Source: Clostridium sp. TW13
Lineage (GTDB): Bacteria; Bacillota; Clostridia; Clostridiales; Clostridiaceae
Direction: 5' to 3'
Length of the DNA stretch: 64,000 nt
NCBI RefSeq assembly: GCF_024345225.1
Contig: NZ_BROD01000001.1
Location: 4,464,001 to 4,528,000 of the forward strand
The notes beneath the pieces are model-generated. The model had not been told where the DNA came from and did not search any database. It saw only the letters and a list, made by a program, of their open reading frames with translations. Positions 17,429-26,077 of this stretch are shown here, in pieces; positions within the stretch are counted from its first letter, which is position 1; each line of letters starts with the position of its first letter. A program made the translations under genes and the position numbers.

Positions 17429-19367
17429 GAAAAAGCATCTGCTTACAAAGATAAATCTTATTGATTTTGTCTTGATCATTATTATTGCTCTTACAATTTC
17501 AAAAAATCTAAACCAAATTAGAGGACTTGTATTTGATTTAAGCCCGATGTTAAATGTTAAAACACAATTCGAAGTATATAAAGAAATTACTTTTTCACCA
17601 ATAGAAGAATTAAAACAAAAAGAAAGAAATTTTAATTGCAGTAGTTTTCCCAATAGTTTTAAGAGGGGAGAAACAAAGATTAAATCTATATTAGATGATA
17701 TCGGGTCAATGCAAAAGGAGGAAAGTAAGCTCAAATTAATCAAAGGCTTGCAGGAATCCTATGGAGAGATGCCAGGACTTCTTATTTTTGATAAAACCAA
17801 TAATATTATTTTTACTAATGAAGGAAATGTGCTTAGTGATATTATAAGAAATTATTTCCCTATATCTGAATCGGAAAATCAGAAAAATATAGAAAGTAAT
17901 AGACAGAGTATTAAGGAAACAGAATCTACAGATGGAATGAACAACGAAAATTCTCAAAAAAGTAGTAAAAATAATCAGTACATGGATAAAGATTTATTAC
18001 TTAGTTATTCTAGACAAATTGATAAGAATAAGATGGATAAAATTCTTACTAATTTAACTGGAGTTGGTGATAACTTTGTTGACCAAAACTTAAGCGTTAA
18101 GACATCTAATTCTGATTATTATATCATTATGTTTAGGCAAAAAAACTATGAAAATCATAATTTGGAAGGTAGAAAGCAAGTAATATTAAGAGAAACTAAG
18201 TCAATTGTGTTTTTAGGTATAGTGTTGTTGATTATACTTATTAAGATAATTTATAACAGTGTAAGATATAAGTTTAAAGGTGTTATAGATCAGATAAGAC
18301 AGGATTATGTTGTGTCTATAATTCGAAATGCAGTTACTAAATACAGAGCATTATGTAAATACTCAAGAAAGTATAAATATATTTTAAGCATTAATTTACT
18401 ATTAATTATATTGGATGTGTTCTATATATATTTAGCATTTATAGTTGATTCAGGACAAGTGTTTTTATCAGGAGTCGTTGTAATGATTGCATTGGTTGTT
18501 TTCTTTGTAGGGAAATTAATAGGTTTAAATATTGAAACAGCTATTGATGATATTGAGCAGGGGCATTTTGATAGGTTAAAGAGAAGAAGTGGTTTTGGAT
18601 ATAAGGGAATATATCTAAAATTAGCTAATATAAATGAAGGTTATGACAAAGCACTTAATGAAAGTTTAAAAAATGAAAGATTAAAGACAGAGCTTATAAC
18701 CAATGTTTCTCATGATTTAAAGACTCCTTTAACAAGCATAATAAATTATGTAGATATATTAAAAAGACCTGAAATTACAGAGGAAGAAAGAAAAGAATAT
18801 TTAGAGATTTTAGATAAAAAAACAAATAGATTGAAAAATTTAATATTTGATTTATTTGAGGTTTCAAAGCTGTCTTCAGGAAAAATAGAATTGAATAAGA
18901 GTGAAATTGATATAATAGAATTATTAAATCAATGCTTAGGAGAATGTTCTACGCTTTACAAAGATAAGGATTTGGAAATAAGATTTAATTCAAAGATATC
19001 TAAGCTGTTCATGAACGTAGATGGAGAGAAGATGGCTAGGGTATTTGAAAATGTAATAGTAAATGCTTATAAATACTCTTTGGAGAAAACTAGAATATAT
19101 GTAGATGTGGAAGAACACGATAAATGCTGGCTTATATCCTTTAAGAATATTTCTTGTTATGAGATGAATTTTAGTTCTGAAGATATATTTGAAAGATTTG
19201 CAAGAGGAGATAAGGCTAGAAGTTCAAAGATTGAAGGGTCCGGTCTTGGAATGTCAATAGTGAAATCTATAGTTGAGCTTCATGGTGGAAAAATGAAGGT
19301 AGAAATAGATGGAGATATGTTTAAGGTATATATTTACCTTAATAAGGAACAACAGATAAATGATTGA
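17406..19367 (+). CDS. Sensor histidine kinase (VanS-like), partner of the preceding regulator
   Basis: A 653-residue membrane kinase. The start is a TTG at 17406, overlapping the regulator gene by 23 bases, with GTGGGGA just upstream; no ATG exists nearby. A membrane helix at about residues 17-35 is followed by an external region of about 220 residues of unrecognised fold and further helices near 265-285, 330-350 and 358-375. The dimerisation/phosphotransfer helix carries His436 in NVSHDLKTPLTSI; the ATPase domain has N-box ENVIVNAYKYS and G-box GSGLGMSIVK. The signal is unknown; the VanRS-like architecture suggests envelope sensing. Confidence 0.9.
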   Translation: MDIKSISKKKHLLTKINLIDFVLIIIIALTISKNLNQIRGLVFDLSPMLNVKTQFEVYKEITFSPIEELKQKERNFNCSSFPNSFKRGETKIKSILDDIGSMQKEESKLKLIKGLQESYGEMPGLLIFDKTNNIIFTNEGNVLSDIIRNYFPISESENQKNIESNRQSIKETESTDGMNNENSQKSSKNNQYMDKDLLLSYSRQIDKNKMDKILTNLTGVGDNFVDQNLSVKTSNSDYYIIMFRQKNYENHNLEGRKQVILRETKSIVFLGIVLLIILIKIIYNSVRYKFKGVIDQIRQDYVVSIIRNAVTKYRALCKYSRKYKYILSINLLLIILDVFYIYLAFIVDSGQVFLSGVVVMIALVVFFVGKLIGLNIETAIDDIEQGHFDRLKRRSGFGYKGIYLKLANINEGYDKALNESLKNERLKTELITNVSHDLKTPLTSIINYVDILKRPEITEEERKEYLEILDKKTNRLKNLIFDLFEVSKLSSGKIELNKSEIDIIELLNQCLGECSTLYKDKDLEIRFNSKISKLFMNVDGEKMARVFENVIVNAYKYSLEKTRIYVDVEEHDKCWLISFKNISCYEMNFSSEDIFERFARGDKARSSKIEGSGLGMSIVKSIVELHGGKMKVEIDGDMFKVYIYLNKEQQIND

Positions 19368-19434
19368 TAATAATTATTTGTCGACAATTATTCCAAAACG
19401 ATAGAAAAAGTTAGATAATTTATAATATGATAAG

Positions 19435-19461
19435 AAAAGCAGGGTTTAACTCTGCTTTTTT
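19435..19461 (+). terminator. Terminator of the two-component operon
   Basis: Arms AAAAGCAG and CTGCTTTT around a 9-base loop, followed by TT. Confidence 0.8.
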
Positions 19462-19465
19462 ACAT

Positions 19466-19494
19466 TTGAATACTACAATATGTTGTGATAAAAT
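19466..19494 (+). promoter_or_regulatory. Sigma-A promoter of nrdA
   Basis: TTGAAT (19466-19471), a 17-base spacer and TAAAAT (19489-19494) preceded by TGA (extended -10). The spacer contains NrdR-like box 1. Confidence 0.7.
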
Positions 19495-19516
19495 AAACCA
19501 ATATCGCAATATATGG
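19476..19516 (+). promoter_or_regulatory. Two NrdR-like boxes upstream of nrdA
   Basis: CAATATGTTG (19476-19485) lies in the promoter spacer and CAATATATGG (19507-19516) lies near the transcript start, next to the ribosome site. Both fit the NrdR core pattern C-W-A-T-A-T-N-T-W-G closely (second box has G-G at the end). Their 31-bp spacing, three helical turns, is the arrangement known for NrdR operators. Confidence 0.65.
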
Positions 19517-19530
19517 TGTGGAGGAGCAAA

Positions 19531-21762
19531 ATGAAAGAGTTATTTAGCTTATGTGAAAAATATATATCAGAAATTAAAGATGAAGAGGGAATATATACTT
19601 TTCAGAGATTTATGGAAGCTTTTGAAAGCATCAAAAGGAAGGATGCACACATTGATGAAATATTAAATTCATTAATTCAAGTAGTGCTTGAACTAACAAC
19701 TGAAATGGAGCCAAGATGGCTTGAAGTAGCCGCAAAGCTATATATTTTCAAATTATATAAAGAGGTAAAAACAAACAGAAAACTTGCTGAAGGTGAGAAT
19801 CTATATTTAGGGTTATATGATTTTGTTAAAAAGCTTACAGATGAAGGTTTGTATGGTAAGTACATATTGGAGAACTACAGCAAGGAAGATATAGATGAGC
19901 TTGAGAAATCTATAAAGCCTGATAGAGATTATTTATTCACTTATAGTGGTATAAGTCTGCTTCATAAAAGATATCTAGTTCAGGATTTTGATAGAAGAGT
20001 TCTAGAATTGCCACAGCAAATGTTTATGGGCATAGCGATGCACTTAGCAATTCCAGAGAAAAAGGAACAAAGAGTTTATTGGGCAAAAAGATTTTATGAT
20101 GTGTTAAGTTCCTTGAAGGCAACTATGGCAACTCCAACTATGTCTAATGCTAGAAAACCATTTTATCAATTAAGCTCTTGCTTTATTGATACAGTAGATG
20201 ACAGTTTGAATGGAATATACAAGTCTTTAGACAATTTTGCCAAGGTATCAAAGTTTGGTGGTGGAATGGGAGTATATTTTGGAAAGGTAAGAGCATTAGG
20301 ATCTAGTATACGAGGGTTTAAGAATGCATCAGCAGGGGTAATTCCTTGGATAAAGCTATATAATGATACAGCTATAGCAGTAGACCAATTAGGGGTTAGA
20401 AATGGTAGTGTTGCAGTATGGCTTGATGTTTGGCACAAGGATACTCCAGAATTTTTACAACTTAGAACTAATAATGGTGATGATAGAAAAAAAGCTCATG
20501 ATGTTTTTCCGGGTTTATGTTATCCAGATTTGTTTTGGAAGCTTGCAAAGGAAGATATAGATGCAAATTGGTACATGATGTGTCCTCATGAAATTAAAAC
20601 TATTAAAGGATATGCCTTAGAGGATTATTATGGAGAGCAGTGGGAAGAAAAGTACTGGGATTGTGTAAAAGATGACAGGATAGAAAAAAGAATAATATCT
20701 GTTAAAGATATGGTTAGACTTATAATAAAGAGTGCAGCAGAAACTGGAACACCTTTTGCCTTTTATAGAGATGCAGCTAATAAAATGAATCCTAATAAGC
20801 ATAAAGGTATGATATACTCTTCAAATTTATGTACAGAAATCATGCAAAATATGAGTGCTATGGATATAGAGAGTTCTACGATTGTGGATGAGAATGGAGA
20901 TAAAATCATTGTGGAAAAAACTAAGCCAGGTGATTTTGTAGTATGCAATCTATCTTCTATAGTTTTAGGTAATGTAGATGTAAATAGTGATCAGGAACTT
21001 GAATATGTAGTAGAAACTCAGATAAGAGCCATGGACAATGTTATTGATCTAAATTATTATGCAGTTAAGTTTGCAGAAGTTACTAATAAGAGATATAGAT
21101 CAATAGGTCTTGGTACAAGTGGTTACCATCATATGCTTGTAAATAATAAGGTTCATTGGACAGCAGAGGAACACTTGGAGTTTGCAGATAAAGTATATGA
21201 GAAAATTAATTATTTTGCGGTCAAAGCATCCATGAATATTGCTAAAGAAAAAGGAAGTTATGAATATTTTCAAGATTCGGATTGGGATAATGGAGATTAC
21301 TTTAAGCTTAGGGATTATAACTCTTCCCAATGGACAGAATTACAGCAGCATGTTAAGAAATATGGTATGAGAAATGGCTATTTATTTGCCGTAGCTCCTA
21401 ATGGCTCCACAGCTACTATTGCTGGAACCTCAGAAGGTGTAGATCCAATTATGGCTAGGTTCTGGATGGAGGAGAAGAAAGGCAGTATAACTCCTAAGAT
21501 AGCCCCAAATCTATCTATGGATAATTATTGGTACTATAATTCAGCGTACAACATTGATCAAAAATGGTGTGTTAAGATTAATGGTATAAGACAAAGACAT
21601 ATAGACCAAGCACAATCCTTTAATTTATATATAACTACAAATTATACAATGAGGCAGATAATGGAGTTATATATTGCTGCCTGTGAGAATGGAGTTAAGA
21701 GTATTTATTATGTTAGATCTAAGTCGCTAACAGTAAGTGACTGTGAAAGTTGCTCAGCTTAA
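19531..21762 (+). CDS. nrdA: Ribonucleoside-diphosphate reductase, class I, alpha subunit
   Basis: A 743-residue catalytic subunit reducing ribonucleotides to deoxyribonucleotides. The ATG at 19531 follows GGAGGAG; the in-frame GTG at 19513 overlaps this site. Visible active-site elements are the first redox Cys in QLSSCF, the N-x-C-x-E triad in SSNLCTEIMQ, the second redox Cys in VVCNLSS, the Tyr pair in KSIYYVRS of the radical relay, and a C-terminal CESCSA Cys pair that reloads the active site. No clear N-terminal ATP-cone was recognised. The beta subunit gene is not adjacent but lies 3.2 kb downstream at 24939. Confidence 0.92.
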   Translation: MKELFSLCEKYISEIKDEEGIYTFQRFMEAFESIKRKDAHIDEILNSLIQVVLELTTEMEPRWLEVAAKLYIFKLYKEVKTNRKLAEGENLYLGLYDFVKKLTDEGLYGKYILENYSKEDIDELEKSIKPDRDYLFTYSGISLLHKRYLVQDFDRRVLELPQQMFMGIAMHLAIPEKKEQRVYWAKRFYDVLSSLKATMATPTMSNARKPFYQLSSCFIDTVDDSLNGIYKSLDNFAKVSKFGGGMGVYFGKVRALGSSIRGFKNASAGVIPWIKLYNDTAIAVDQLGVRNGSVAVWLDVWHKDTPEFLQLRTNNGDDRKKAHDVFPGLCYPDLFWKLAKEDIDANWYMMCPHEIKTIKGYALEDYYGEQWEEKYWDCVKDDRIEKRIISVKDMVRLIIKSAAETGTPFAFYRDAANKMNPNKHKGMIYSSNLCTEIMQNMSAMDIESSTIVDENGDKIIVEKTKPGDFVVCNLSSIVLGNVDVNSDQELEYVVETQIRAMDNVIDLNYYAVKFAEVTNKRYRSIGLGTSGYHHMLVNNKVHWTAEEHLEFADKVYEKINYFAVKASMNIAKEKGSYEYFQDSDWDNGDYFKLRDYNSSQWTELQQHVKKYGMRNGYLFAVAPNGSTATIAGTSEGVDPIMARFWMEEKKGSITPKIAPNLSMDNYWYYNSAYNIDQKWCVKINGIRQRHIDQAQSFNLYITTNYTMRQIMELYIAACENGVKSIYYVRSKSLTVSDCESCSA

Positions 21763-21895
21763 AATCAGATTGCTTATATTTCATGCAAAGTTTTATCGAT
21801 AATCACAAATCCATCACATTTCTAAGTTATATTAATATTATTACGAAGTAAGAAATTATTAGCTTATAAAAATGAGGAACATGGGGGAATTTTGC

Positions 21896-23662
21896 ATGAA
21901 ATTAGTTAAAAACATGAATTTATTTAAGAACATGAAACTTTCATTAAAGATAGGAGTGCTTTCATTAAGCTTTTTAATTTTTTTAGTGGCAGTAGGTATC
22001 GGTGCAGTCAGCCAAGTATCTGTAGTTAATTCTAAGCTTATAGAATTAAATGATTCGAGGCTTACTCCAATTGTAAAACTAGAGAATTTAAAGGCTAATA
22101 TTGAATATATAAAATCACAATCAAGTTCAATCATGAATGCAGATACTGATGCAGATAAAAAGACCATACAAGAAGATCTTGAGGCTCGTGCAACAGCAAC
22201 CACAAAAGAATTGCAGCAGTATAAAGGAAATTCGGAATATGCAACATTGCTTAAGAATTATGAAGCTTTTATAACAGCAAAGGATTCATTTATTAAGAAG
22301 CATGGTGCTGGAACTACAGAAGAAAGACCAGCTGCTGGGGCACAACCATCAGGAACATCAAGTAAAACAATGACTAAGGTTAAAAGTGATATGGAAACTT
22401 ATGATTCTGCAAGAAAAGCAGTGGTAGATTCTTTTGATGTAATTATTAACAAGCAAGTTGCTAATGCAACAAAGACATACAATGAGAGTAAGGCAGTTTA
22501 TGCTAGGACAATATGTATAATCGGTGCTGTAGTTGTTGTGTGTGCAGTTATATCATTAGTTCTATCTGTAATAATAATAAGATCAGTAACTTTACCAGTA
22601 AAGAGAATTACAACAAAATTAAAAGAGATATCTAGTAACGGTGGAGATTTAACTCAAAGAATAGGTTATGATAGCAAGGATGAAATAGGTCAATTAAGTA
22701 ATAGCTTTGATTTATTTGTAGATAAACTTCAAGTAATCATAAAAGATGTTGCTGAATCGGCTGAAACTATAGCTTCTTCAAGTGAAGAATTAAGTACGGC
22801 AACAGGAGAAACAACAAAAACACTAGAGGGAATATCAAGTACAATAGTAGAAATATCTTCAAGTACTTCAGATGCTGCTGCAGTTTCAGAAGAAACTAAT
22901 GCAAGTTTAGCAGAAATAGCAATGTTCTCAGAATCAACTTCAAGTGCTAGTAAAAATACTACAATTAATAGTAAAAAAGCTAAGGAATCAGCACAAGATG
23001 GGGCAGAGAAGATATCAGAAGTAGTTTCTTCAATAACAGATATAGCTTCTTCATCAAAAGAAGTTTCATCTATAATCAAAGACCTAGATGTATCATCTAA
23101 AAAGATAGGTGATATAATCAAGATAATAACTTCAATATCAGAACAAACAAACTTATTAGCTTTAAATGCTGCTATAGAAGCTGCTCGTGCAGGTGAAGCA
23201 GGTAAAGGCTTTAGTGTAGTTGCAGAAGAGATTAGAAAGCTTGCAGATGAAAGTAGCAGTGCAGCTTCAGAAATAGCTCAGCTTGTCAATGAAAATCAGA
23301 TTAAATCAGCTTCTGCTGTAGACTCAGTAGAAACTGTTGAACAGAAGGTATTAGTTGGAGTACATAAAGCTTCAGAGGTAGGCGAAAGCATAAATAATAT
23401 CATTAAGAATATACAAAATATCGTAAATGATATTGAGCGTATTGATGAAGCAAATCAACAACAAGCAGCAAGCACAAAGGAAATGGAAACAGCAATAGGT
23501 AATATAGCTGCAACTTCAAATGATATAGCAGAGGGTACTGAAAATATGAGTGCAAGCATACAAGAGCAACTTAGCACTATGAGTGAAATTGAAAGTACCT
23601 CAGAGCAATTATCTGAGATGGCTCAAAAGCTAAAAGCTATAACTTCTGGTTTTAGAGTATAA
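21896..23662 (+). CDS. Methyl-accepting chemotaxis protein
   Basis: A 588-residue chemoreceptor. Membrane helices at about residues 17-37 and 205-228 flank an external helical domain of the 4HB_MCP type that contains a low-complexity insert ([20 protein letters not shown]). A HAMP domain follows ([13 protein letters not shown] to SFDLFVDKL), then a long signalling coiled coil with the conserved tip [26 protein letters not shown]. The ATG at 21896 has GGGGGAA upstream; the ATG at 21872 lacks a site. It signals through CheW/CheA. It sits between the two ribonucleotide reductase genes for no evident functional reason. Confidence 0.9.
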   Translation: MKLVKNMNLFKNMKLSLKIGVLSLSFLIFLVAVGIGAVSQVSVVNSKLIELNDSRLTPIVKLENLKANIEYIKSQSSSIMNADTDADKKTIQEDLEARATATTKELQQYKGNSEYATLLKNYEAFITAKDSFIKKHGAGTTEERPAAGAQPSGTSSKTMTKVKSDMETYDSARKAVVDSFDVIINKQVANATKTYNESKAVYARTICIIGAVVVVCAVISLVLSVIIIRSVTLPVKRITTKLKEISSNGGDLTQRIGYDSKDEIGQLSNSFDLFVDKLQVIIKDVAESAETIASSSEELSTATGETTKTLEGISSTIVEISSSTSDAAAVSEETNASLAEIAMFSESTSSASKNTTINSKKAKESAQDGAEKISEVVSSITDIASSSKEVSSIIKDLDVSSKKIGDIIKIITSISEQTNLLALNAAIEAARAGEAGKGFSVVAEEIRKLADESSSAASEIAQLVNENQIKSASAVDSVETVEQKVLVGVHKASEVGESINNIIKNIQNIVNDIERIDEANQQQAASTKEMETAIGNIAATSNDIAEGTENMSASIQEQLSTMSEIESTSEQLSEMAQKLKAITSGFRV

Positions 23663-23674
23663 GGTATGTGAAAA

Positions 23675-23780
23675 CAAGCAGCAAGTTCAAATGGTTAATA
23701 TTTTTAGGTAGCGAGCTATCTAAGGGTTCTGTTGGCGAAGTCAGTATAAAGTCAAACAGGATAGCATATGGACTTACTTG
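23675..23780 (+). ncRNA. Candidate structured RNA segment after the chemoreceptor gene
   Basis: Closing pairs CAAG/CTTG and AAGTTC/GGACTT (23675-23688 with 23770-23780) enclose a 9-bp hairpin TTAGGTAGC-GA-GCTATCTAA (23704-23723) and a second stem CTGTTGGC/GTCAAACAG (23729-23759). GCTATC can instead pair with GATAGC at 23760-23765, giving a mutually exclusive fold. A terminator follows at 23803. It may be a 3' UTR structure or the leader of the HAD gene. No known class was recognised. Confidence 0.35.
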
Positions 23781-23802
23781 TTTTTAAAGATGAGTTAAAG
23801 TT

Positions 23803-23850
23803 AAAAAGATGTCTCACACCAAACTAACATAGGAGTGAGGCATCTTTTTA
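23803..23850 (+). terminator. Terminator between the chemoreceptor and HAD genes
   Basis: Arms AAAAAGATGTCTCAC and GTGAGGCATCTTTTT (one T-G pair) with a short T-run. This separates the HAD gene from the chemoreceptor unit unless it is conditionally read through. Confidence 0.85.
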
Positions 23851-23975
23851 GTTCTTAATAACAAATAGAGTTTAAATTATAGTATACTTAAAGAAAATGA
23901 AAGTTTATATATGAATTAATTTGTAAAAATAATTATATTTTAAATAGAATAGAGAATGGATTACAGGAGGAGAAC

Positions 23976-24839
23976 ATGATGATAAAACTTATTGCATCAG
24001 ATATGGATGGAACACTACTTAACAATAAACATGTAATATCAAAAGAAAACATAGAGGCTATAAGAAAAGCAGAGGCAGCAGGGGTAACCTTCGTTATAGC
24101 CACAGGAAGAAAATATGATGATGTGCAACCGCTAATTAAAGCTTGGGATTTACAGTGCCAATGTATACTTATGAATGGTGCTGAATATCGTGATGAAAAA
24201 GGAAACATATTAGAGCAAATTAATGTAGATAAAAATAAGGCAAAACAAATTATAAATATGATGCAGCAGGCTGGTATAGCTGTTGAAATATATACTAATA
24301 AGGGCTCATTTACTACAGAAACAAAAGAAAAAGCTTTAGAAGGAGCTACATACAGAATCATGTCTTTTGAACCAGGTATTTCTTTTGAGGAAGCTACGAA
24401 GCAAGCAAAAGAACTTCCTTACTTTAACAGACTTCAATATATTACTGATATAGATGATTTCCTTAAGTCAGAAGTAGAGATAGGAAAGATTTTAGCATTT
24501 CATCAAGATGTAGAGTTAGTTACTAAACTTAGAAATAATTTAAAGACTATAGATGGTTTAGCAGTAGCGTCTACCTTTGCAACTAACATTGAAGTAAACA
24601 ATGTAAAAGCACAAAAGGGGATAATTTTATCCGAAGTTGTGGAGAAAATGGGGATAAAAAAAGAGGAAGTTATTGTTTTTGGGGATAGTTTTAATGATTA
24701 TTCACTATTTACAGAATTCCCTGTATCTTTTGCCATGGGTAATGCTATGCCAGAAATTAAAGAAATAGCAAAATACATAACTGATACAAATGATAATGCA
24801 GGTGTTGCAAAAGGAATTTATAAAGCTCTAGAATTTTAG
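23976..24839 (+). CDS. Cof-type HAD-IIB family phosphatase
   Basis: A 287-residue haloacid-dehalogenase hydrolase expected to remove phosphate from a sugar phosphate or similar small molecule in the cytoplasm. Motif I DMDGTLL (residues 9-15) supplies the nucleophile Asp, motif II is VIATGR, the Lys is in VNNVKAQKG, and motif IV is FGDSFNDYSLF. The Cof-type cap lies between motifs II and III. A strong AGGAGGAG site precedes the ATG. nrdB follows after 99 bases. The substrate cannot be deduced. Confidence 0.87.
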   Translation: MMIKLIASDMDGTLLNNKHVISKENIEAIRKAEAAGVTFVIATGRKYDDVQPLIKAWDLQCQCILMNGAEYRDEKGNILEQINVDKNKAKQIINMMQQAGIAVEIYTNKGSFTTETKEKALEGATYRIMSFEPGISFEEATKQAKELPYFNRLQYITDIDDFLKSEVEIGKILAFHQDVELVTKLRNNLKTIDGLAVASTFATNIEVNNVKAQKGIILSEVVEKMGIKKEEVIVFGDSFNDYSLFTEFPVSFAMGNAMPEIKEIAKYITDTNDNAGVAKGIYKALEF

Positions 24840-24856
24840 GCATATTAAAAAATAAA

Positions 24857-24903
24857 CAAGGCTATCTGTTAGTATATAAACTTATTTATTAGCAGATGCC
24901 TTA
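24857..24903 (+). other. Hairpin between the HAD gene and nrdB
   Basis: AAGGC-TA-TCTGTTA pairs with TAGCAGA-T-GCCTT around an AT-rich loop. There is no T-run, so this may be an mRNA-stability or leader structure rather than a terminator. Confidence 0.35.
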
Positions 24904-24938
24904 GAAATAAAAATTAGTAAGGAATAAGGAGAGGCAAA

Positions 24939-25973
24939 ATGAAGGTTAATAAAAAACCCTTGTTTAATGAGTTTGGAGACACGGAGACATCAAAAAAGCG
25001 AGTTGTAAATGGAAATACTACAAATTTAAATGATTTTAATAACATGAAATATACATGGGCAGCAGATTGGTATAGGCAGGCTATGAATAACTTTTGGATT
25101 CCTGAAGAAGTGAATTTGTCTCAAGATTTAAAAGATTATCCTAAGCTAAATGAAGAAGAAAGAACTGCTTATGATAAGATATTATCATTTTTAATTTTCC
25201 TAGATTCAATTCAAACAGCTAATTTAGGAAATATAAATAATTATATAACAGCAAGTGAGATAAACCTATGTTTAACTATTCAGGCTTTTCAAGAAGCAGT
25301 ACATTCACAAAGTTACAGCTATATGCTTGATTCAATTTGCTCTCCTGAAAAGAGAAATGAAATTTTATTTCAATGGAAAGATGATAAGCACTTGTTAGAA
25401 AGAAATAAATTTATAGGTGAGCAATATAATAAGTTTATTGATGAGCCTAATGGTGAAAACTTGCTTAGAGCTATACTGGCAAACTATGTGCTTGAGGGTA
25501 TTTATTTTTACTCTGGCTTTATGTTTTTCTATAACTTAGAGAGAAATGGCAAGATGTCAGGTTCAGCTCAAGAAATAAGATATATCAATAGGGATGAAAA
25601 CACTCATTTATGGCTATTTAGAAATATTATTAAAGAGATTCAAAAAGAAGAACAACAGATGTTTACAGATGAACTTAAGAGTGAATTTAGAGAAATTATA
25701 AGAGTTGGAGTAGAGCATGAAATTGCTTGGGGACATTATGTAATAGGGGATAAAATACAAGGGCTAAATAAGAACTTAATTGAAAGCTATATCAAATATC
25801 TTGGAAATATGAGGCTTAAGGATATTGGGTTAGAACCTCTTTATGAAGGCTTTGATAAGAACCCAGCAGAGTGGGTTAACATTCATTCAGATGCAAACTC
25901 AGTAAAAACTGATTTCTTTGAAGCAAGATCAACAGCTTATGCAAAGGCTGCTGTTTTGGTAGATGATTTATAA
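24939..25973 (+). CDS. nrdB: Ribonucleoside-diphosphate reductase, class I, beta subunit
   Basis: A 344-residue radical-generating subunit of class I ribonucleotide reductase. The metal ligands can be seen in FLDSIQTAN (Asp), FQEAVHSQSYSYM (Glu and His), the Glu of VLEGIYFYSGF, and RDENTHLWLF (Glu and His). The ribosome site is AAGGAGAGG. It must work with the alpha subunit encoded at 19531, yet a chemoreceptor and a HAD phosphatase gene lie between. No NrdR-like box was seen directly upstream, so co-regulation with nrdA is not explained. A terminator at 25985 follows. Confidence 0.92.
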   Translation: MKVNKKPLFNEFGDTETSKKRVVNGNTTNLNDFNNMKYTWAADWYRQAMNNFWIPEEVNLSQDLKDYPKLNEEERTAYDKILSFLIFLDSIQTANLGNINNYITASEINLCLTIQAFQEAVHSQSYSYMLDSICSPEKRNEILFQWKDDKHLLERNKFIGEQYNKFIDEPNGENLLRAILANYVLEGIYFYSGFMFFYNLERNGKMSGSAQEIRYINRDENTHLWLFRNIIKEIQKEEQQMFTDELKSEFREIIRVGVEHEIAWGHYVIGDKIQGLNKNLIESYIKYLGNMRLKDIGLEPLYEGFDKNPAEWVNIHSDANSVKTDFFEARSTAYAKAAVLVDDL

Positions 25974-25984
25974 AAATAATTTGT

Positions 25985-26027
25985 GAAAAAATGTCATTGG
26001 GCAGTAGCAGTCCAATGACATTTTTTA
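25985..26027 (+). terminator. Terminator after nrdB
   Basis: Perfect arms AAAAAATGTCATTGG and CCAATGACATTTTTT; the flanking A and T tracts allow use on both strands. Confidence 0.92.
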
Positions 26028-26077
26028 TTTAAGATTTGATGATGATTTTTAAAGAAATAAAAATATTTTTTGTATGC

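Noticed and set aside
22729-23121. 130-codon open frame antisense to the chemoreceptor
   Set aside because: A shadow of the low-complexity Ser/Glu/Ala signalling domain, without ribosome site or domain.
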